A DNA stretch of 46,225 nucleotides from CAYSCZ01 sp964429655 (GTDB lineage Bacteria; Bacteroidota; Bacteroidia; Cytophagales; Cyclobacteriaceae). The notes beneath the pieces are model-generated. The model was given only the letters and a program-made list of their open reading frames with translations. It ran no database searches and had not been told where the DNA came from. This document shows, in pieces, positions 8,847 to 17,683 of the stretch (the first letter of the stretch is position 1; each line of letters opens with the position of its first letter). The translations under genes were made by a program, and so were the position numbers. Location: positions 1 to 46,225 of the forward strand of contig CAYSCZ010000020.1 of the NCBI GenBank assembly GCA_964429655.1, read 5' to 3'.

Positions 8847-9290
8847 ATGTTGGTTTTAATATTCAGTAAAATATTCGTTTTTATCTTATCGATTACTAAT
8901 GGGCTTTATTCAGTAGAACCGGAAGCTAACAACCTATGTGCGTTGACGGTAATTGTCAGAAATATCGGACAACAAAAAGGCAATGTGATAGGATGTTTAT
9001 TTAATGAGAAGAAGGATTTTCTGAAACAATCAAACTGGTGTTCAGAAGTAAATGTCGGTGCAATGAGTAATCTATATTTAAAGTTCGAAAACATACCCAA
9101 TGGAGTTTATGCTGTATCTATTTTTCATGATATTAATAATAATGGTAAACTAGACACCAATTTTGTTGGGATCCCATCCGAAAAGTATGCTTTTTCAAAT
9201 AATGTAAAGGGTAAATTTGGGCCTCCTAAGTTCAACCAGGCATGTATTAAGCTTAAAAGTAAGGATGAAGTAATCATCATTAATTTATAA
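8847..9290 (+). CDS. DUF2141 domain-containing exported protein
   Basis: The 147-aa product has a hydrophobic leader (about 1-22), then a DUF2141 domain filling the rest. Diagnostic features are the CLFNEKKDFL stretch, FENIPNGVYAVSIFHDINNNGKLDTNFVGIPSE, in which the D-x-N-x-N-G-x-L-D loop looks like a calcium-binding turn, and the GPPKFNQA segment. Members of this family are exported beta-sandwich proteins of unknown function, common in Bacteroidota. The stop is followed 5 nt later by the TTG start of the YjbQ gene, so the two are probably co-transcribed. The promoter region is shared with a divergent small membrane gene across 87 bp. Confidence 0.85.
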   Translation: MLVLIFSKIFVFILSITNGLYSVEPEANNLCALTVIVRNIGQQKGNVIGCLFNEKKDFLKQSNWCSEVNVGAMSNLYLKFENIPNGVYAVSIFHDINNNGKLDTNFVGIPSEKYAFSNNVKGKFGPPKFNQACIKLKSKDEVIIINL

Positions 9291-9295
9291 TTGGT

Positions 9296-9724
9296 TTGAT
9301 CATTAAGCAGCAAAAACTACGACTACCAGCACACTCAAGGGGGTTTCACCTCATATCCGGTAAAGTCTATGAAGGATTTCCCGAAATTGAAGAATTTTTA
9401 ACAGGGATACTAAATATTTTTATTCGACACACCTCAGCTTCGATCTCGATCAATGAAAATGCCGATCCTACGGTACGCTTAGATTTTGAATCACATTTTA
9501 ATAAAATGGTTCCCGAACATGCACCCTATTATAAACATTCCTTTGAAGGGAGTGATGATATGCCCGCCCATATTAAAACTTTGCTGATTGGCTCAAGCCT
9601 AAATATTCCGATTAGTAATGGTAGATTAGCCCTTGGAACATGGCAGGGTATTTATTTATGTGAACATAGAAACAATGGGGGTACCAGAACCATTATGCTG
9701 ACCGCCTGGGGGGAGAAAAAATAA
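9296..9724 (+). CDS. YjbQ family protein (UPF0047)
   Basis: This 142-aa protein belongs to the YjbQ/UPF0047 family, for which a secondary thiamine-phosphate-synthase activity has been reported but whose physiological role is unsettled. The family hallmarks are present: HTSASISINENADP at about 45-58, HSFEGSDDMPAHIK in the middle, and GTWQGIYLCEHR near 114. The start is a TTG. It is preferred because the family N-terminus (KLRLPAHSRGFHLI) begins right there and there is no ATG upstream of it in frame. It lies 5 nt after the DUF2141 gene, which suggests translational proximity in one operon. Confidence 0.9.
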   Translation: MIIKQQKLRLPAHSRGFHLISGKVYEGFPEIEEFLTGILNIFIRHTSASISINENADPTVRLDFESHFNKMVPEHAPYYKHSFEGSDDMPAHIKTLLIGSSLNIPISNGRLALGTWQGIYLCEHRNNGGTRTIMLTAWGEKK

Positions 9725-9784
9725 ATTACAGACCTTCCAACCAATAAATAATTACAGGTGTCTATATTTTAAAAAAACATAGTC

Positions 9785-11056
9785 ATGAATTTTTTTCCTC
9801 TTTCCCTTGTAAGATGGGCACCTTTATTAATTGTCGGATTCATTTTTTATTCATGCACCGACGAATGTGAAACTACTCATACCTACTGGACGCAAATACC
9901 TGTTTATGAGACTACCGAAGCCATCCGCTCTGCATTTGAAATTCAGGAGCATAGGGCAATTAACGAACCAGGGCGAATATATTATAAGGATGGCTATGTT
10001 TTTATTAATGAGGTTGGTAAAGGTTTTCATGTAATCGACAACCGCAATCCGGCTAACCCTCAAAAAATTAATTTTGTAAACATTCCTGGTAACTATGACC
10101 TGGCTGCAAAAGGAGATTTCATGTATGCTGATAGTTATGTTGATTTACTGGTATTGGATATTTCAAATCCAAATGATATTAATCAGCTGAACAGGTTAAA
10201 CAGTGTCTTTGCCGGTTATCATCACTATGCGCATTCATTTAGTGAAGATCGCGGTATATTGGTTGAATGGAAAGATTCTTTAGTTACCGTCACTGAAACA
10301 AGTCCCTGCGATTTTGGTGATGATGTTGACGATATAGCAGTGGATTTTCTTTTTTCTGCAGATGCCGCCTCAAATATTACGCCCGGCACGGAATCCGGGT
10401 TAGGCGGATCACTGGCCAAGTTTACCATTTATGATAATTATCTTTATACCATCAATGAAAATGAGATGAGGCTTTTTGATATCGCTGAATTGGATGAACC
10501 CACCCAGGGAGAGATCATACCGCTTGGATGGGGTATTGAAACAATTTTTCCATATGGTGATAAATTATTTATTGGCGCTGTTAATGGTATGCATATCTAT
10601 GATAATGGTAATCCTGAGCAGCCAAAACATATGAGCACCTATGAACACATTAACAGCTGCGATCCTGTAGTGGTTCAAGGTGATTATGCGTATGTCACGC
10701 TTCGTTCCGGTACCGAATGCCAGGGATTTACCAATCAGTTGGATATTGTAGATATTTCAGATCTAAGTTCACCAAGATTGTTTAAAACTTACCCGATGGA
10801 TAATCCTCACGGCCTGGGCATTGATGGGAGTTGTTTGTTTATTACAGAAGGAGACTATGGATTGAAATATTTTGATGTTAGTGACTTAAATAATATTAAA
10901 CGCATAAATCATGATCAATCATTACATGCTATAGATGTAATTCCTTTAAATGATGTATTGATGGTAATAGGAAATAATGGATTTCACCAGTACAGATATG
11001 ACTGTGTAAATGAACAATTTGAATATTTAAGCACAATTGATGTTGAGTTGCTATAG
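9785..11056 (+). CDS. LVIVD-repeat lipoprotein (beta-propeller-like)
   Basis: The 423-aa product has a lipoprotein signal with a lipobox ending FYSC (Cys24), so it should be anchored in the envelope. Downstream are repeated units built around x-V-x-D-x-x-x-P/N with following strands: FHVIDNRNPANP, LLVLDISNPNDI, LRLFDIAELDEP, MHIYDNGNPEQP, LDIVDISDLSSP and LKYFDVSDLNNI. These are LVIVD repeats, which fold as a propeller. Two cysteines (CDP and TECQ regions) could form a disulfide. The function of such proteins is unknown, and surface binding is a common guess. The beta-barrel gene follows 3 nt later, suggesting a lipoprotein/barrel pair. Confidence 0.88.
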   Translation: MNFFPLSLVRWAPLLIVGFIFYSCTDECETTHTYWTQIPVYETTEAIRSAFEIQEHRAINEPGRIYYKDGYVFINEVGKGFHVIDNRNPANPQKINFVNIPGNYDLAAKGDFMYADSYVDLLVLDISNPNDINQLNRLNSVFAGYHHYAHSFSEDRGILVEWKDSLVTVTETSPCDFGDDVDDIAVDFLFSADAASNITPGTESGLGGSLAKFTIYDNYLYTINENEMRLFDIAELDEPTQGEIIPLGWGIETIFPYGDKLFIGAVNGMHIYDNGNPEQPKHMSTYEHINSCDPVVVQGDYAYVTLRSGTECQGFTNQLDIVDISDLSSPRLFKTYPMDNPHGLGIDGSCLFITEGDYGLKYFDVSDLNNIKRINHDQSLHAIDVIPLNDVLMVIGNNGFHQYRYDCVNEQFEYLSTIDVELL

Positions 11057-11059
11057 TTT

Positions 11060-11644
11060 ATGCGGGTTCTGCTAATTATCATTCTTTTTTTATTTAGTAA
11101 TAGTCTAGCAGCAACAACTTTTTCTGATACCACTAAATCCGGATCAGATCAGTTGGGCAAATGGTGGTATGATGCTCAAGTTGGACTAACTTTTAGTGAA
11201 TATGATCACGCTTACATATCATTGCAAACAACTGTTGGCTATAAATTTCACAAATTTATTGGCGTAGGTGCAGGCCTGGGTTATCAGCAGTATTATGCAA
11301 GAAATGTATTTCCGCTGTATGCAACTGTTAGGGGATACTTACTGGAAAATATGGTATCACCATTTTATTATAGTGATGTAGGATATGGATTTGCATCTAA
11401 TATTGATGAATACTCCAATGATGAGTTGGACGGAGGACTAATGTATGGGGTTGGTGTTGGCACGAAATTCAAAGGTGAAGTATTTGATATAATTTTAATG
11501 CTAGGCTATAAATATCAGAAAACTTCGAGGTATAGTCCGAATAAAACAGGTGTAATTTTTATAGACGACCTGCAAAATCAGACAGGGCGGTGGATAGAGC
11601 GGAAGCATAGAAGTTTTGAATTTAGAATTGGAATAATATTTTAG
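11060..11644 (+). CDS. outer-membrane beta-barrel-like protein
   Basis: The 194-aa product has a signal peptide (about 1-17, ending SLAA). The mature part is rich in alternating aromatic and glycine residues, as in small outer-membrane barrels: YDAQVGLTFSEY, VGYKFHKFIGVGAGLGYQQYY, YGVGVGTKFKG and a terminal EFRIGIIF. The last residue is Phe, which is typical of BAM-inserted barrels. It starts 3 nt after the LVIVD lipoprotein stop and is almost certainly in the same operon. No specific family name is supportable beyond porin-like or OmpW-like small barrels. Confidence 0.75.
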   Translation: MRVLLIIILFLFSNSLAATTFSDTTKSGSDQLGKWWYDAQVGLTFSEYDHAYISLQTTVGYKFHKFIGVGAGLGYQQYYARNVFPLYATVRGYLLENMVSPFYYSDVGYGFASNIDEYSNDELDGGLMYGVGVGTKFKGEVFDIILMLGYKYQKTSRYSPNKTGVIFIDDLQNQTGRWIERKHRSFEFRIGIIF

Positions 11645-11664
11645 TTCAAATAAGTCATTCTACC

Positions 11665-12774
11665 CTAAGGAATGTAGGCGTACTCGGGAAAAGTTATTTC
11701 ATCACCTAAGATTTGAATAGGGATAAATACCTGATGCGCCGACTCATCTACTACCTTAGTAGGATTCCATTTAGGCATCTGTCTGATTGTCTCTATAAAT
11801 TTACTTTCAATATCCGGTGAGGTTTTATTTAATAAATCATAATCTATAATCTCTCCATTATCTTTTATTATTAAACTCACTAAAATCCAGGTATTTTGGT
11901 TCTTATTCTTGATCTGTTTAAAAGACTCTCTTAGATATCTTGAAAATGCCCCTTTTTCTCCGGGAAATCCCGGTATCTGTGCATTATTTGTAGCCATACT
12001 ACCAGTACATGCTTTGGAGCGGAACCTAAGCCTTACCAGGTCATTATTGAAATTAATTAGTTTACAAAATTCCTGATTTTTATATTCACTGGATCCAAAC
12101 ATTTTGGAATAGGAAACACCATAGATAAACCGGCCATTTTTAAAAAACTCATCACACATTTTATTGCCCTTAGCAGTGTTTACTACCGTCCATTTTCCAT
12201 GGGGCTTGCCATTTTTGACTTTTCCTTTGATAAGGACTTCCGCGTTGGCACTTTCAGCCAATTGCAAGGTGTCGTAAAATTTCCCTTTACCGTCTTTCAC
12301 CAATTTTTTCCCCTTAATTGACCATAAATCAATTACTTTAGGATTATTGTGGTTGAATTCAATAGTTTTATAATTTTGCCCATTCGGATACCAGTATTTC
12401 CATTCGCCTATCCTGATATCATTTTTATAATTAAATGAACCTTTAACGTCTCCATCAGCATAGTAACTTAAGAAATTTCCATCCCTTTTTCCATCTAGAA
12501 ATTGGCCTTCAATAACCAGATTGTCATTCATATCATAATCTTGGAATTTACCATCAAATACAAACCGGTCTTTTTCAAGCTTGACAACCCTGTAGAAGTC
12601 AGCACAACCTTTATCCATTAAATTACCATCTTCGTCAAAATAGATTTTCAGGCTATCATCTTTTAGTACTTCGATAATTTTAAAGTGATTTTCTAAAGTT
12701 TCTTTTTGGGCAAAAACAGATACACCTGCAAGTAAGTATATAAAAAATCCAATTATAATTTTTACTAGAAACAT
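11665..12774 (-). CDS. exported YwqK/MORN-repeat protein with TonB C-terminal-like domain
   Basis: The 369-aa product has a signal peptide (about 1-22, ending VFAQ). Residues about 75-215 hold MORN/YwqK-type repeats, including EGQFLDGKRDGNFLSYYADG and IGEWKYWYPNGQ, and GKPHGKWTVVNTAKGN further on. The last 100 residues look like a TonB C-terminal-type fold: RYLRESFKQI, a strand with SLIIKDNGEI, then FIETIRQMPKWNPTKV and VFIPIQI. This pairing of MORN repeats with a TonB-C domain is seen in Bacteroidota exported proteins of unknown function. The gene is convergent with the barrel gene (20-bp gap) and follows the sorbosone-dehydrogenase-like gene by 68 bp. Confidence 0.78.
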   Translation of the reverse strand: MFLVKIIIGFFIYLLAGVSVFAQKETLENHFKIIEVLKDDSLKIYFDEDGNLMDKGCADFYRVVKLEKDRFVFDGKFQDYDMNDNLVIEGQFLDGKRDGNFLSYYADGDVKGSFNYKNDIRIGEWKYWYPNGQNYKTIEFNHNNPKVIDLWSIKGKKLVKDGKGKFYDTLQLAESANAEVLIKGKVKNGKPHGKWTVVNTAKGNKMCDEFFKNGRFIYGVSYSKMFGSSEYKNQEFCKLINFNNDLVRLRFRSKACTGSMATNNAQIPGFPGEKGAFSRYLRESFKQIKNKNQNTWILVSLIIKDNGEIIDYDLLNKTSPDIESKFIETIRQMPKWNPTKVVDESAHQVFIPIQILGDEITFPEYAYIP

Positions 12775-12842
12775 AACTCCCTATTAATAAATACGAAATC
12801 TATTTATGAAAATAACAAATATAAATTATTGGTTCCAGTTTT

Positions 12843-14006
12843 TTAAGATTTATATGTAACCCGGTATATTTTTCCAGCTTTATCATCCGATATCAGCATA
12901 GACCCATCATTTAAAATCAAAATATCAACCGGTCTTCCCCATGCTTCCTGTTCATCTTCATCCAACCAACCGGATAAAAAAGTATCATAGGAAGCACTAC
13001 CGGGATCATTAATAGCTACCATGGATATTCGATATCCGATTTTCTTTGATCTGTTCCAGGACCCATGCTCCGCGATAAATATTTTTCCTTCATATTCCTC
13101 AGGAAACATATCCCCATTGTAAAATTTTAATCCTAACGGTGCTACATGAGGGCCAAGGTTTCGTTCAGGTTTAACAAAATCTTCACAAGGATATAATTCA
13201 CCATACCTTGGGTCGGCAATATCTCGTCCGTGACAGTAAGGATATCCAAAATGCTGACCTTTTTTAGTGATCTTATTTAACTCACAAGGGGGATAGTTAT
13301 CCCCCAGGTGATCCCTGCCATTATCTGTAAACCACATTTCCCCTGTCCGCGGGTGCCAGGTAAAGCCCACTGTATTCCTAACGCCATGTGCGTAAATTTC
13401 CCTGTTGGTACCATCCGGGTTCATACGCGTGATGGAAGCGTACATCTCGTTTTTACTTTCACAAATGTTGCATGGTGCACCAACCGGAACATATAACTTA
13501 CCATCCGGGCCAAATGCTATGTATTTCCAGCCGTGATGTCTATCCGTCGGATAGTCGTTATATATCAGGGAAGGTTTTGGTGGATCTTTCAGTGATGTTT
13601 CAATATCATCAAATTTCCATAGTTTACTGACCGAAGCTACATAGAGGTCGCCGTCCTTAAAAGCAACTCCATTAGGCATCACTAAATCAGAAGCAATTAC
13701 AAATTTTTCATCTGCTTTATAATCATTGTCAATATCTTTTAAGGCATAAACCTTATCACTAGACCGGGTCCCTACAAATAAAGTGCCCGATGGGCTCATA
13801 ACCATAGACCTGGCATTATCAACTGCTGCATAGATATCGATCGAAAACCCTTTAGGGAGTTTAAGTTGATCGAGGTCCTGTTTGCTGGAGCTACCGGATA
13901 GTTTATTATCAAACTTTTTGTTTTCTTTTCTGTCACGGAGTGACTCACATGCATCAATCAATGTCGGAAATAAAAATATATACAGGTAAATAAGATTTTT
14001 CATCAT
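12843..14006 (-). CDS. sorbosone/PQQ-type sugar dehydrogenase-like beta-propeller
   Basis: The 387-aa exported protein resembles the PQQ-dependent glucose/sorbosone dehydrogenase propellers. After a signal peptide (ending LIDAC, possibly a weak lipobox) come LPKGFSIDIYAAVDNARSM, SPSGTLFVGTR, the DRHHGWKYIAFGPDGKLYVPVGAP segment, MNPDGTNREIYAHGVRNTVGFTWHP and GEMWFTDNGRDHLGDN. The R-N and H-x-x-x pattern of these blades contributes to cofactor binding in characterised members. A CNIC and CE/C cluster may form disulfides. The substrate is unknown. It diverges from the subtilase gene and may be followed by the YwqK protein in one transcript. Confidence 0.85.
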   Translation of the reverse strand: MMKNLIYLYIFLFPTLIDACESLRDRKENKKFDNKLSGSSSKQDLDQLKLPKGFSIDIYAAVDNARSMVMSPSGTLFVGTRSSDKVYALKDIDNDYKADEKFVIASDLVMPNGVAFKDGDLYVASVSKLWKFDDIETSLKDPPKPSLIYNDYPTDRHHGWKYIAFGPDGKLYVPVGAPCNICESKNEMYASITRMNPDGTNREIYAHGVRNTVGFTWHPRTGEMWFTDNGRDHLGDNYPPCELNKITKKGQHFGYPYCHGRDIADPRYGELYPCEDFVKPERNLGPHVAPLGLKFYNGDMFPEEYEGKIFIAEHGSWNRSKKIGYRISMVAINDPGSASYDTFLSGWLDEDEQEAWGRPVDILILNDGSMLISDDKAGKIYRVTYKS

Positions 14007-14091
14007 TTTGGTAAACGTTAGATATAAAATAAACTTAATACTACTGGTGTGTAGTTACATTTGAAGATATTAAATATTTAGAAATTATTAT

Positions 14092-15720
14092 ATGCTAATT
14101 ATCAGAAGGATTATCGTTGTCACAGGCTTATTATTTTTTTTCTTCCCATCAAGTGCTCAATCATTAAAAACAGATAATAAAGAAGCAAATCGACAGTTTT
14201 GGTATTTATTGGATGTTGATGAAGACTCAATCCCTGGGATAAGCCTGAAGAAGGCTTACGAATTACTGGAGGGAAGAACGTCTAAAACCACATTGGTGGC
14301 AATAATTGATAGTGGCTTTGATCTGGACCATGAAGATTTAGGTGGTAACATCTGGGTTAATAAGGATGAAATAGCAGGAAATGATATTGATGACGATAGA
14401 AATGGTTTTGTTGATGATATAAATGGTTGGAACTTCATTGGAGGCGAAAATGGCAATGTTGTGGAAGATAATTTTGAAGTGACCAGGGAATATAGGAGGT
14501 TAAAAAAATTGTATGACGATGCTAATGCAGAATCAACTGAAGCAGAGCAAACTTATTGGAACTTGGTAAGAGAACTGTATAGATCGGATTCCACGGAATA
14601 TGCTTTGGGGCTCGTTCAAATGGAAAGTCTTAGAGAATCTTACTTGAGGTTTGAGAAATTATTAGAGGCTTACCTTGATACCGAGGTTCTTTCCTATGAT
14701 TCAATCCAAAATATTCAAAGTAAGGATTCGGTGATTGACCTTGCCAAGAAAGTTATGTCAGCATTAATATTAAACTATGAAATGTACAATGGCGAATATA
14801 AACCCGAAAAATACAGTCAGTGGCTTGAAGAGGGTTATAATTATTACAATTCCATAATGGGTTATGCTTTAAATACTGATTTCGATCCCAGACATATTGT
14901 AAATGATGACTATGCTGATATTACCGAAAAATATTATGGCAATCCCCAGGTGGGTGACTATTCTGGGATTATGGGGGATCATGGGACTCATGTTGCCGGT
15001 ATCGTTGGTGCAATAAGAAATAATGGTCTGGGTTTGGATGGCATAGCCGACAATGTGAAACTGATGTTAATTAGGGCTGTGCCAAATGGAGATGAGCGCG
15101 ATAAAGACGTCGCTAATTCTATCAGATATGCTGTGGATAATGGCGCTGAGATCATTAATATGAGTTTTGGTAAATACTTAAGTCCACATAAAGAATTGGT
15201 TTATGATGCCATCAAATATGCAGAGGATAATGATGTTTTACTTATCCATGCAGCAGGCAACGATGCATCAGATATTGATGCGGAACCAAATTATCCTAAC
15301 GCATTCTTTAAGAAAAAAAGAAAAGTGAAAAACTGGATTGAAGTAGCAGCCTCAACTAAAAGTATGGATGAATCCTTACCGGCCGAGTTCTCTAATTATG
15401 GTAAACATTCGGTGGATATTTTTGCACCAGGTGAAGACATCTGGTCGACAATTCCGGAAAATCATTACGAATCAAACAGCGGCACAAGCATGGCCGCACC
15501 CGTTGTCACAGGGGTTGCCGCTTTGTTAAAATCTTACTTTCCAGGGTTTTCTGCCAGAGATTTAAAAAAAATTATTATTAATTCCTCCGTTGACTATTCA
15601 GACAAAACGGTTTACAGGCCGGGATCTTCCACCAAAATCGAATTATCCCAATTGGCTGATAATGGCACTGTGATAAATGCATATCAGGCAGTTAAGATGG
15701 CGAAAGAAAAGGCAGATTAA
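14092..15720 (+). CDS. S8 (subtilisin-like) serine protease
   Basis: The 542-aa exported protease has a signal peptide (about 1-23, ending SSAQ). The catalytic triad is clear: Asp73 in AIIDSG, His297 in GDHGTHVAG and Ser466 in SGTSMAAP. The oxyanion-hole Asn390 is in AAGN. The spacing between Asp and His is about 224 residues, far longer than in subtilisin (about 32). The insert (about 115-290) is rich in Glu, Tyr and Leu and looks largely helical. No separate propeptide or C-terminal sorting domain is evident. The substrate is unknown. The gene is monocistronic by spacing. A TACATTTG box lies 29 nt before the ATG. Confidence 0.93.
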   Translation: MLIIRRIIVVTGLLFFFFPSSAQSLKTDNKEANRQFWYLLDVDEDSIPGISLKKAYELLEGRTSKTTLVAIIDSGFDLDHEDLGGNIWVNKDEIAGNDIDDDRNGFVDDINGWNFIGGENGNVVEDNFEVTREYRRLKKLYDDANAESTEAEQTYWNLVRELYRSDSTEYALGLVQMESLRESYLRFEKLLEAYLDTEVLSYDSIQNIQSKDSVIDLAKKVMSALILNYEMYNGEYKPEKYSQWLEEGYNYYNSIMGYALNTDFDPRHIVNDDYADITEKYYGNPQVGDYSGIMGDHGTHVAGIVGAIRNNGLGLDGIADNVKLMLIRAVPNGDERDKDVANSIRYAVDNGAEIINMSFGKYLSPHKELVYDAIKYAEDNDVLLIHAAGNDASDIDAEPNYPNAFFKKKRKVKNWIEVAASTKSMDESLPAEFSNYGKHSVDIFAPGEDIWSTIPENHYESNSGTSMAAPVVTGVAALLKSYFPGFSARDLKKIIINSSVDYSDKTVYRPGSSTKIELSQLADNGTVINAYQAVKMAKEKAD

Positions 15721-15754
15721 TATCCCATCAATTATTTTCAAAATATCGATTTAA

Positions 15755-15762
15755 TACTTTTG
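15755..15762 (+). promoter_or_regulatory. candidate -7 box (TACTTTTG) directly before the ABC-F start
   Basis: TACTTTTG matches TAnnTTTG and ends 4 nt before the ATG at 15767, a spacing that would give a nearly leaderless transcript. It has the same sequence as the boxes before 8759 and before proC. A -33 TTTG is not obvious. Confidence 0.35.
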
Positions 15763-15766
15763 CTGT

Positions 15767-17671
15767 ATGATAGCAATCAATAATCTAAGCTATTTTATTG
15801 GTGATAGGATCTTATATGACCAGGCTTCCCTGCATATAAAGCCCAAAGACAAGATTGGCCTGATTGGGTTGAACGGAACAGGTAAGTCAACACTTTTAAG
15901 ACTTATAAATGGTGAAATTACCCCTGATGAAGGCGAGATTTCTAAGTCTAATGACTGCACCCTCGGATTCTTAAACCAAGACCTGTTATCATTTATTTCA
16001 GAGGATAGCATACTTCATGTTGCCATGCAGGCATTCAGGGAAACACTTGAATTACAGGAACAGATTGATAAAATTCTGCATCAAATGGAAGCGTATTATG
16101 AGGACCATTTGGTTGAAAAGCTTGCCAGGTTGCAGGAACAGTTCGAAGCCTGTAATGGATATGCCTTGCAATCCAGGGCAGAAGAAATACTGGAAGGTAT
16201 AGGCTTTAGCACCTCAGATTTACATAGGCCACTTAAAGAATTTTCCGGGGGGTGGAGAATGCGGGTGATGCTGGCCAAACTTCTACTGGAAAAGCCATCC
16301 CTTTTGATGTTAGATGAGCCTACCAACCACCTCGATCTACCTTCTATCCGGTGGATAGAGGACTACCTTAAGTCCTATGAAGGTGCATACATTGTGGTAT
16401 CGCATGATAAACAATTTTTAAATAGCACCTCGCAAACCATTGTGGAGGTATCATCTCAAAAGCTTAATATTTTTCAGGGTAATTATGATTTTTACCTGCA
16501 GGAAAAAGAACAGAGGGACGAGATTCAGAAAAGTGCCTTTCAAAATCAACAACAAAAGATCAAACAAACGGAACGTTTCATAGAACGGTTCCGCTCAAAA
16601 TCCACAAAAGCGCGACAGGTACAATCCAAAATAAAAGCGTTGGATAGGATGGATAAGGTGGATGATATAGTGGAGGAAAATGCCAGAGTAAATTTCAAAT
16701 TCAATTTCTCCCAGCAATCAGGAAGATATATATTTCAGGCTTCCAAAGTATCAAAAGCATATCCTTCCGTAAAAATTTTAGATAATACCAACATCAACAT
16801 TGAAAGAGGGGATAAAATTGCGCTTGTTGGCGCAAATGGTAAAGGCAAGTCTACCATACTTAGGATAATTTATGGTTCAGAACCTCACGATGGGGAAGTG
16901 AAAAATGGTTATAACGTCATCACATCATTTTATGCCCAGCACCAGTTAGAGGCTTTAAACCTGGAGCATGAAATAATTGAAGAGCTCAAAATTGAAGGAA
17001 CCAATAAAACAGAAAAGGAGCTTAGGTCTGTGTTGGGGTGTTTTTTATTTACTGACGAGGATGTTTTCAAAAAAATCAAAGTGCTTTCGGGTGGAGAGAA
17101 ATCCAGAGTGGCACTATCTAAAACCTTGATTTCCGAGGCTAATTTCCTGTTGCTTGATGAACCCACCAACCATCTCGATATTCAGTCTGTTAACATTTTA
17201 ATTCAGGCACTGCAGCAGTACCGGGGATCCTTTGTGGTCGTATCTCACGACCGGTATTTCATCTCACAAATCGCTAATAAGATCTGGTGGATACAGGACA
17301 ATGAACTGAAAGAATACCCAGGCACTTTCGATGAATACCAATGGTGGCTATCAAAACAACAACCAACCAATACACAGAAAGCAGTTAAGCATAAAGAGAA
17401 AGAGAAGCCTCCGAATCATAAACCTAATAAAGAAGCAGATAAAATACTTAAGTCCCTTAAGAAAGAGATTGAGCAATTAGAATCTGATATTATAGCACTT
17501 GAAAGTGAAAAGGATACTATTGAGCAGGATTTATCCAATCCGGATACCTTTAATAACATTGAAAAATCAAATAAACTGCAGGAAAAGTATGCCAGCATAC
17601 AAAATAAACTTAAGATATTGAATCAGCAATGGGAGGAAATGGGTTCGAAGTTGGAGGAATTAAAAGATTGA
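15767..17671 (+). CDS. ABC-F family ATPase
   Basis: This soluble twin-ATPase (634 aa) belongs to the ABC-F class, whose members act on the ribosome during translation and lack membrane segments. Domain 1 has the Walker A GLNGTGKST (about 34-42), signature FSGGWRMR and Walker B LLMLDEPTNHLD. Domain 2 has GANGKGKST, signature LSGGEKSR and Walker B FLLLDEPTNHLD. The linker between them (about 240-320) is basic and helical, and carries the FIERFRSKSTKARQVQSK motif typical of ABC-F. The C-terminal 90 residues form a Lys/Glu coiled coil, as in Uup. Uup or YheS type cannot be decided here. The DUF547 gene follows 12 bp later. Confidence 0.93.
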   Translation: MIAINNLSYFIGDRILYDQASLHIKPKDKIGLIGLNGTGKSTLLRLINGEITPDEGEISKSNDCTLGFLNQDLLSFISEDSILHVAMQAFRETLELQEQIDKILHQMEAYYEDHLVEKLARLQEQFEACNGYALQSRAEEILEGIGFSTSDLHRPLKEFSGGWRMRVMLAKLLLEKPSLLMLDEPTNHLDLPSIRWIEDYLKSYEGAYIVVSHDKQFLNSTSQTIVEVSSQKLNIFQGNYDFYLQEKEQRDEIQKSAFQNQQQKIKQTERFIERFRSKSTKARQVQSKIKALDRMDKVDDIVEENARVNFKFNFSQQSGRYIFQASKVSKAYPSVKILDNTNINIERGDKIALVGANGKGKSTILRIIYGSEPHDGEVKNGYNVITSFYAQHQLEALNLEHEIIEELKIEGTNKTEKELRSVLGCFLFTDEDVFKKIKVLSGGEKSRVALSKTLISEANFLLLDEPTNHLDIQSVNILIQALQQYRGSFVVVSHDRYFISQIANKIWWIQDNELKEYPGTFDEYQWWLSKQQPTNTQKAVKHKEKEKPPNHKPNKEADKILKSLKKEIEQLESDIIALESEKDTIEQDLSNPDTFNNIEKSNKLQEKYASIQNKLKILNQQWEEMGSKLEELKD

Positions 17672-17683
17672 AAGCTAAAAATT

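Noticed and set aside
8847..15720. A polysaccharide-utilisation or gliding/type IX secretion locus
   Set aside because: No SusC/SusD pair, Gld/Spr/Por components or C-terminal sorting domains were found; the genes are a mix of unrelated exported proteins.
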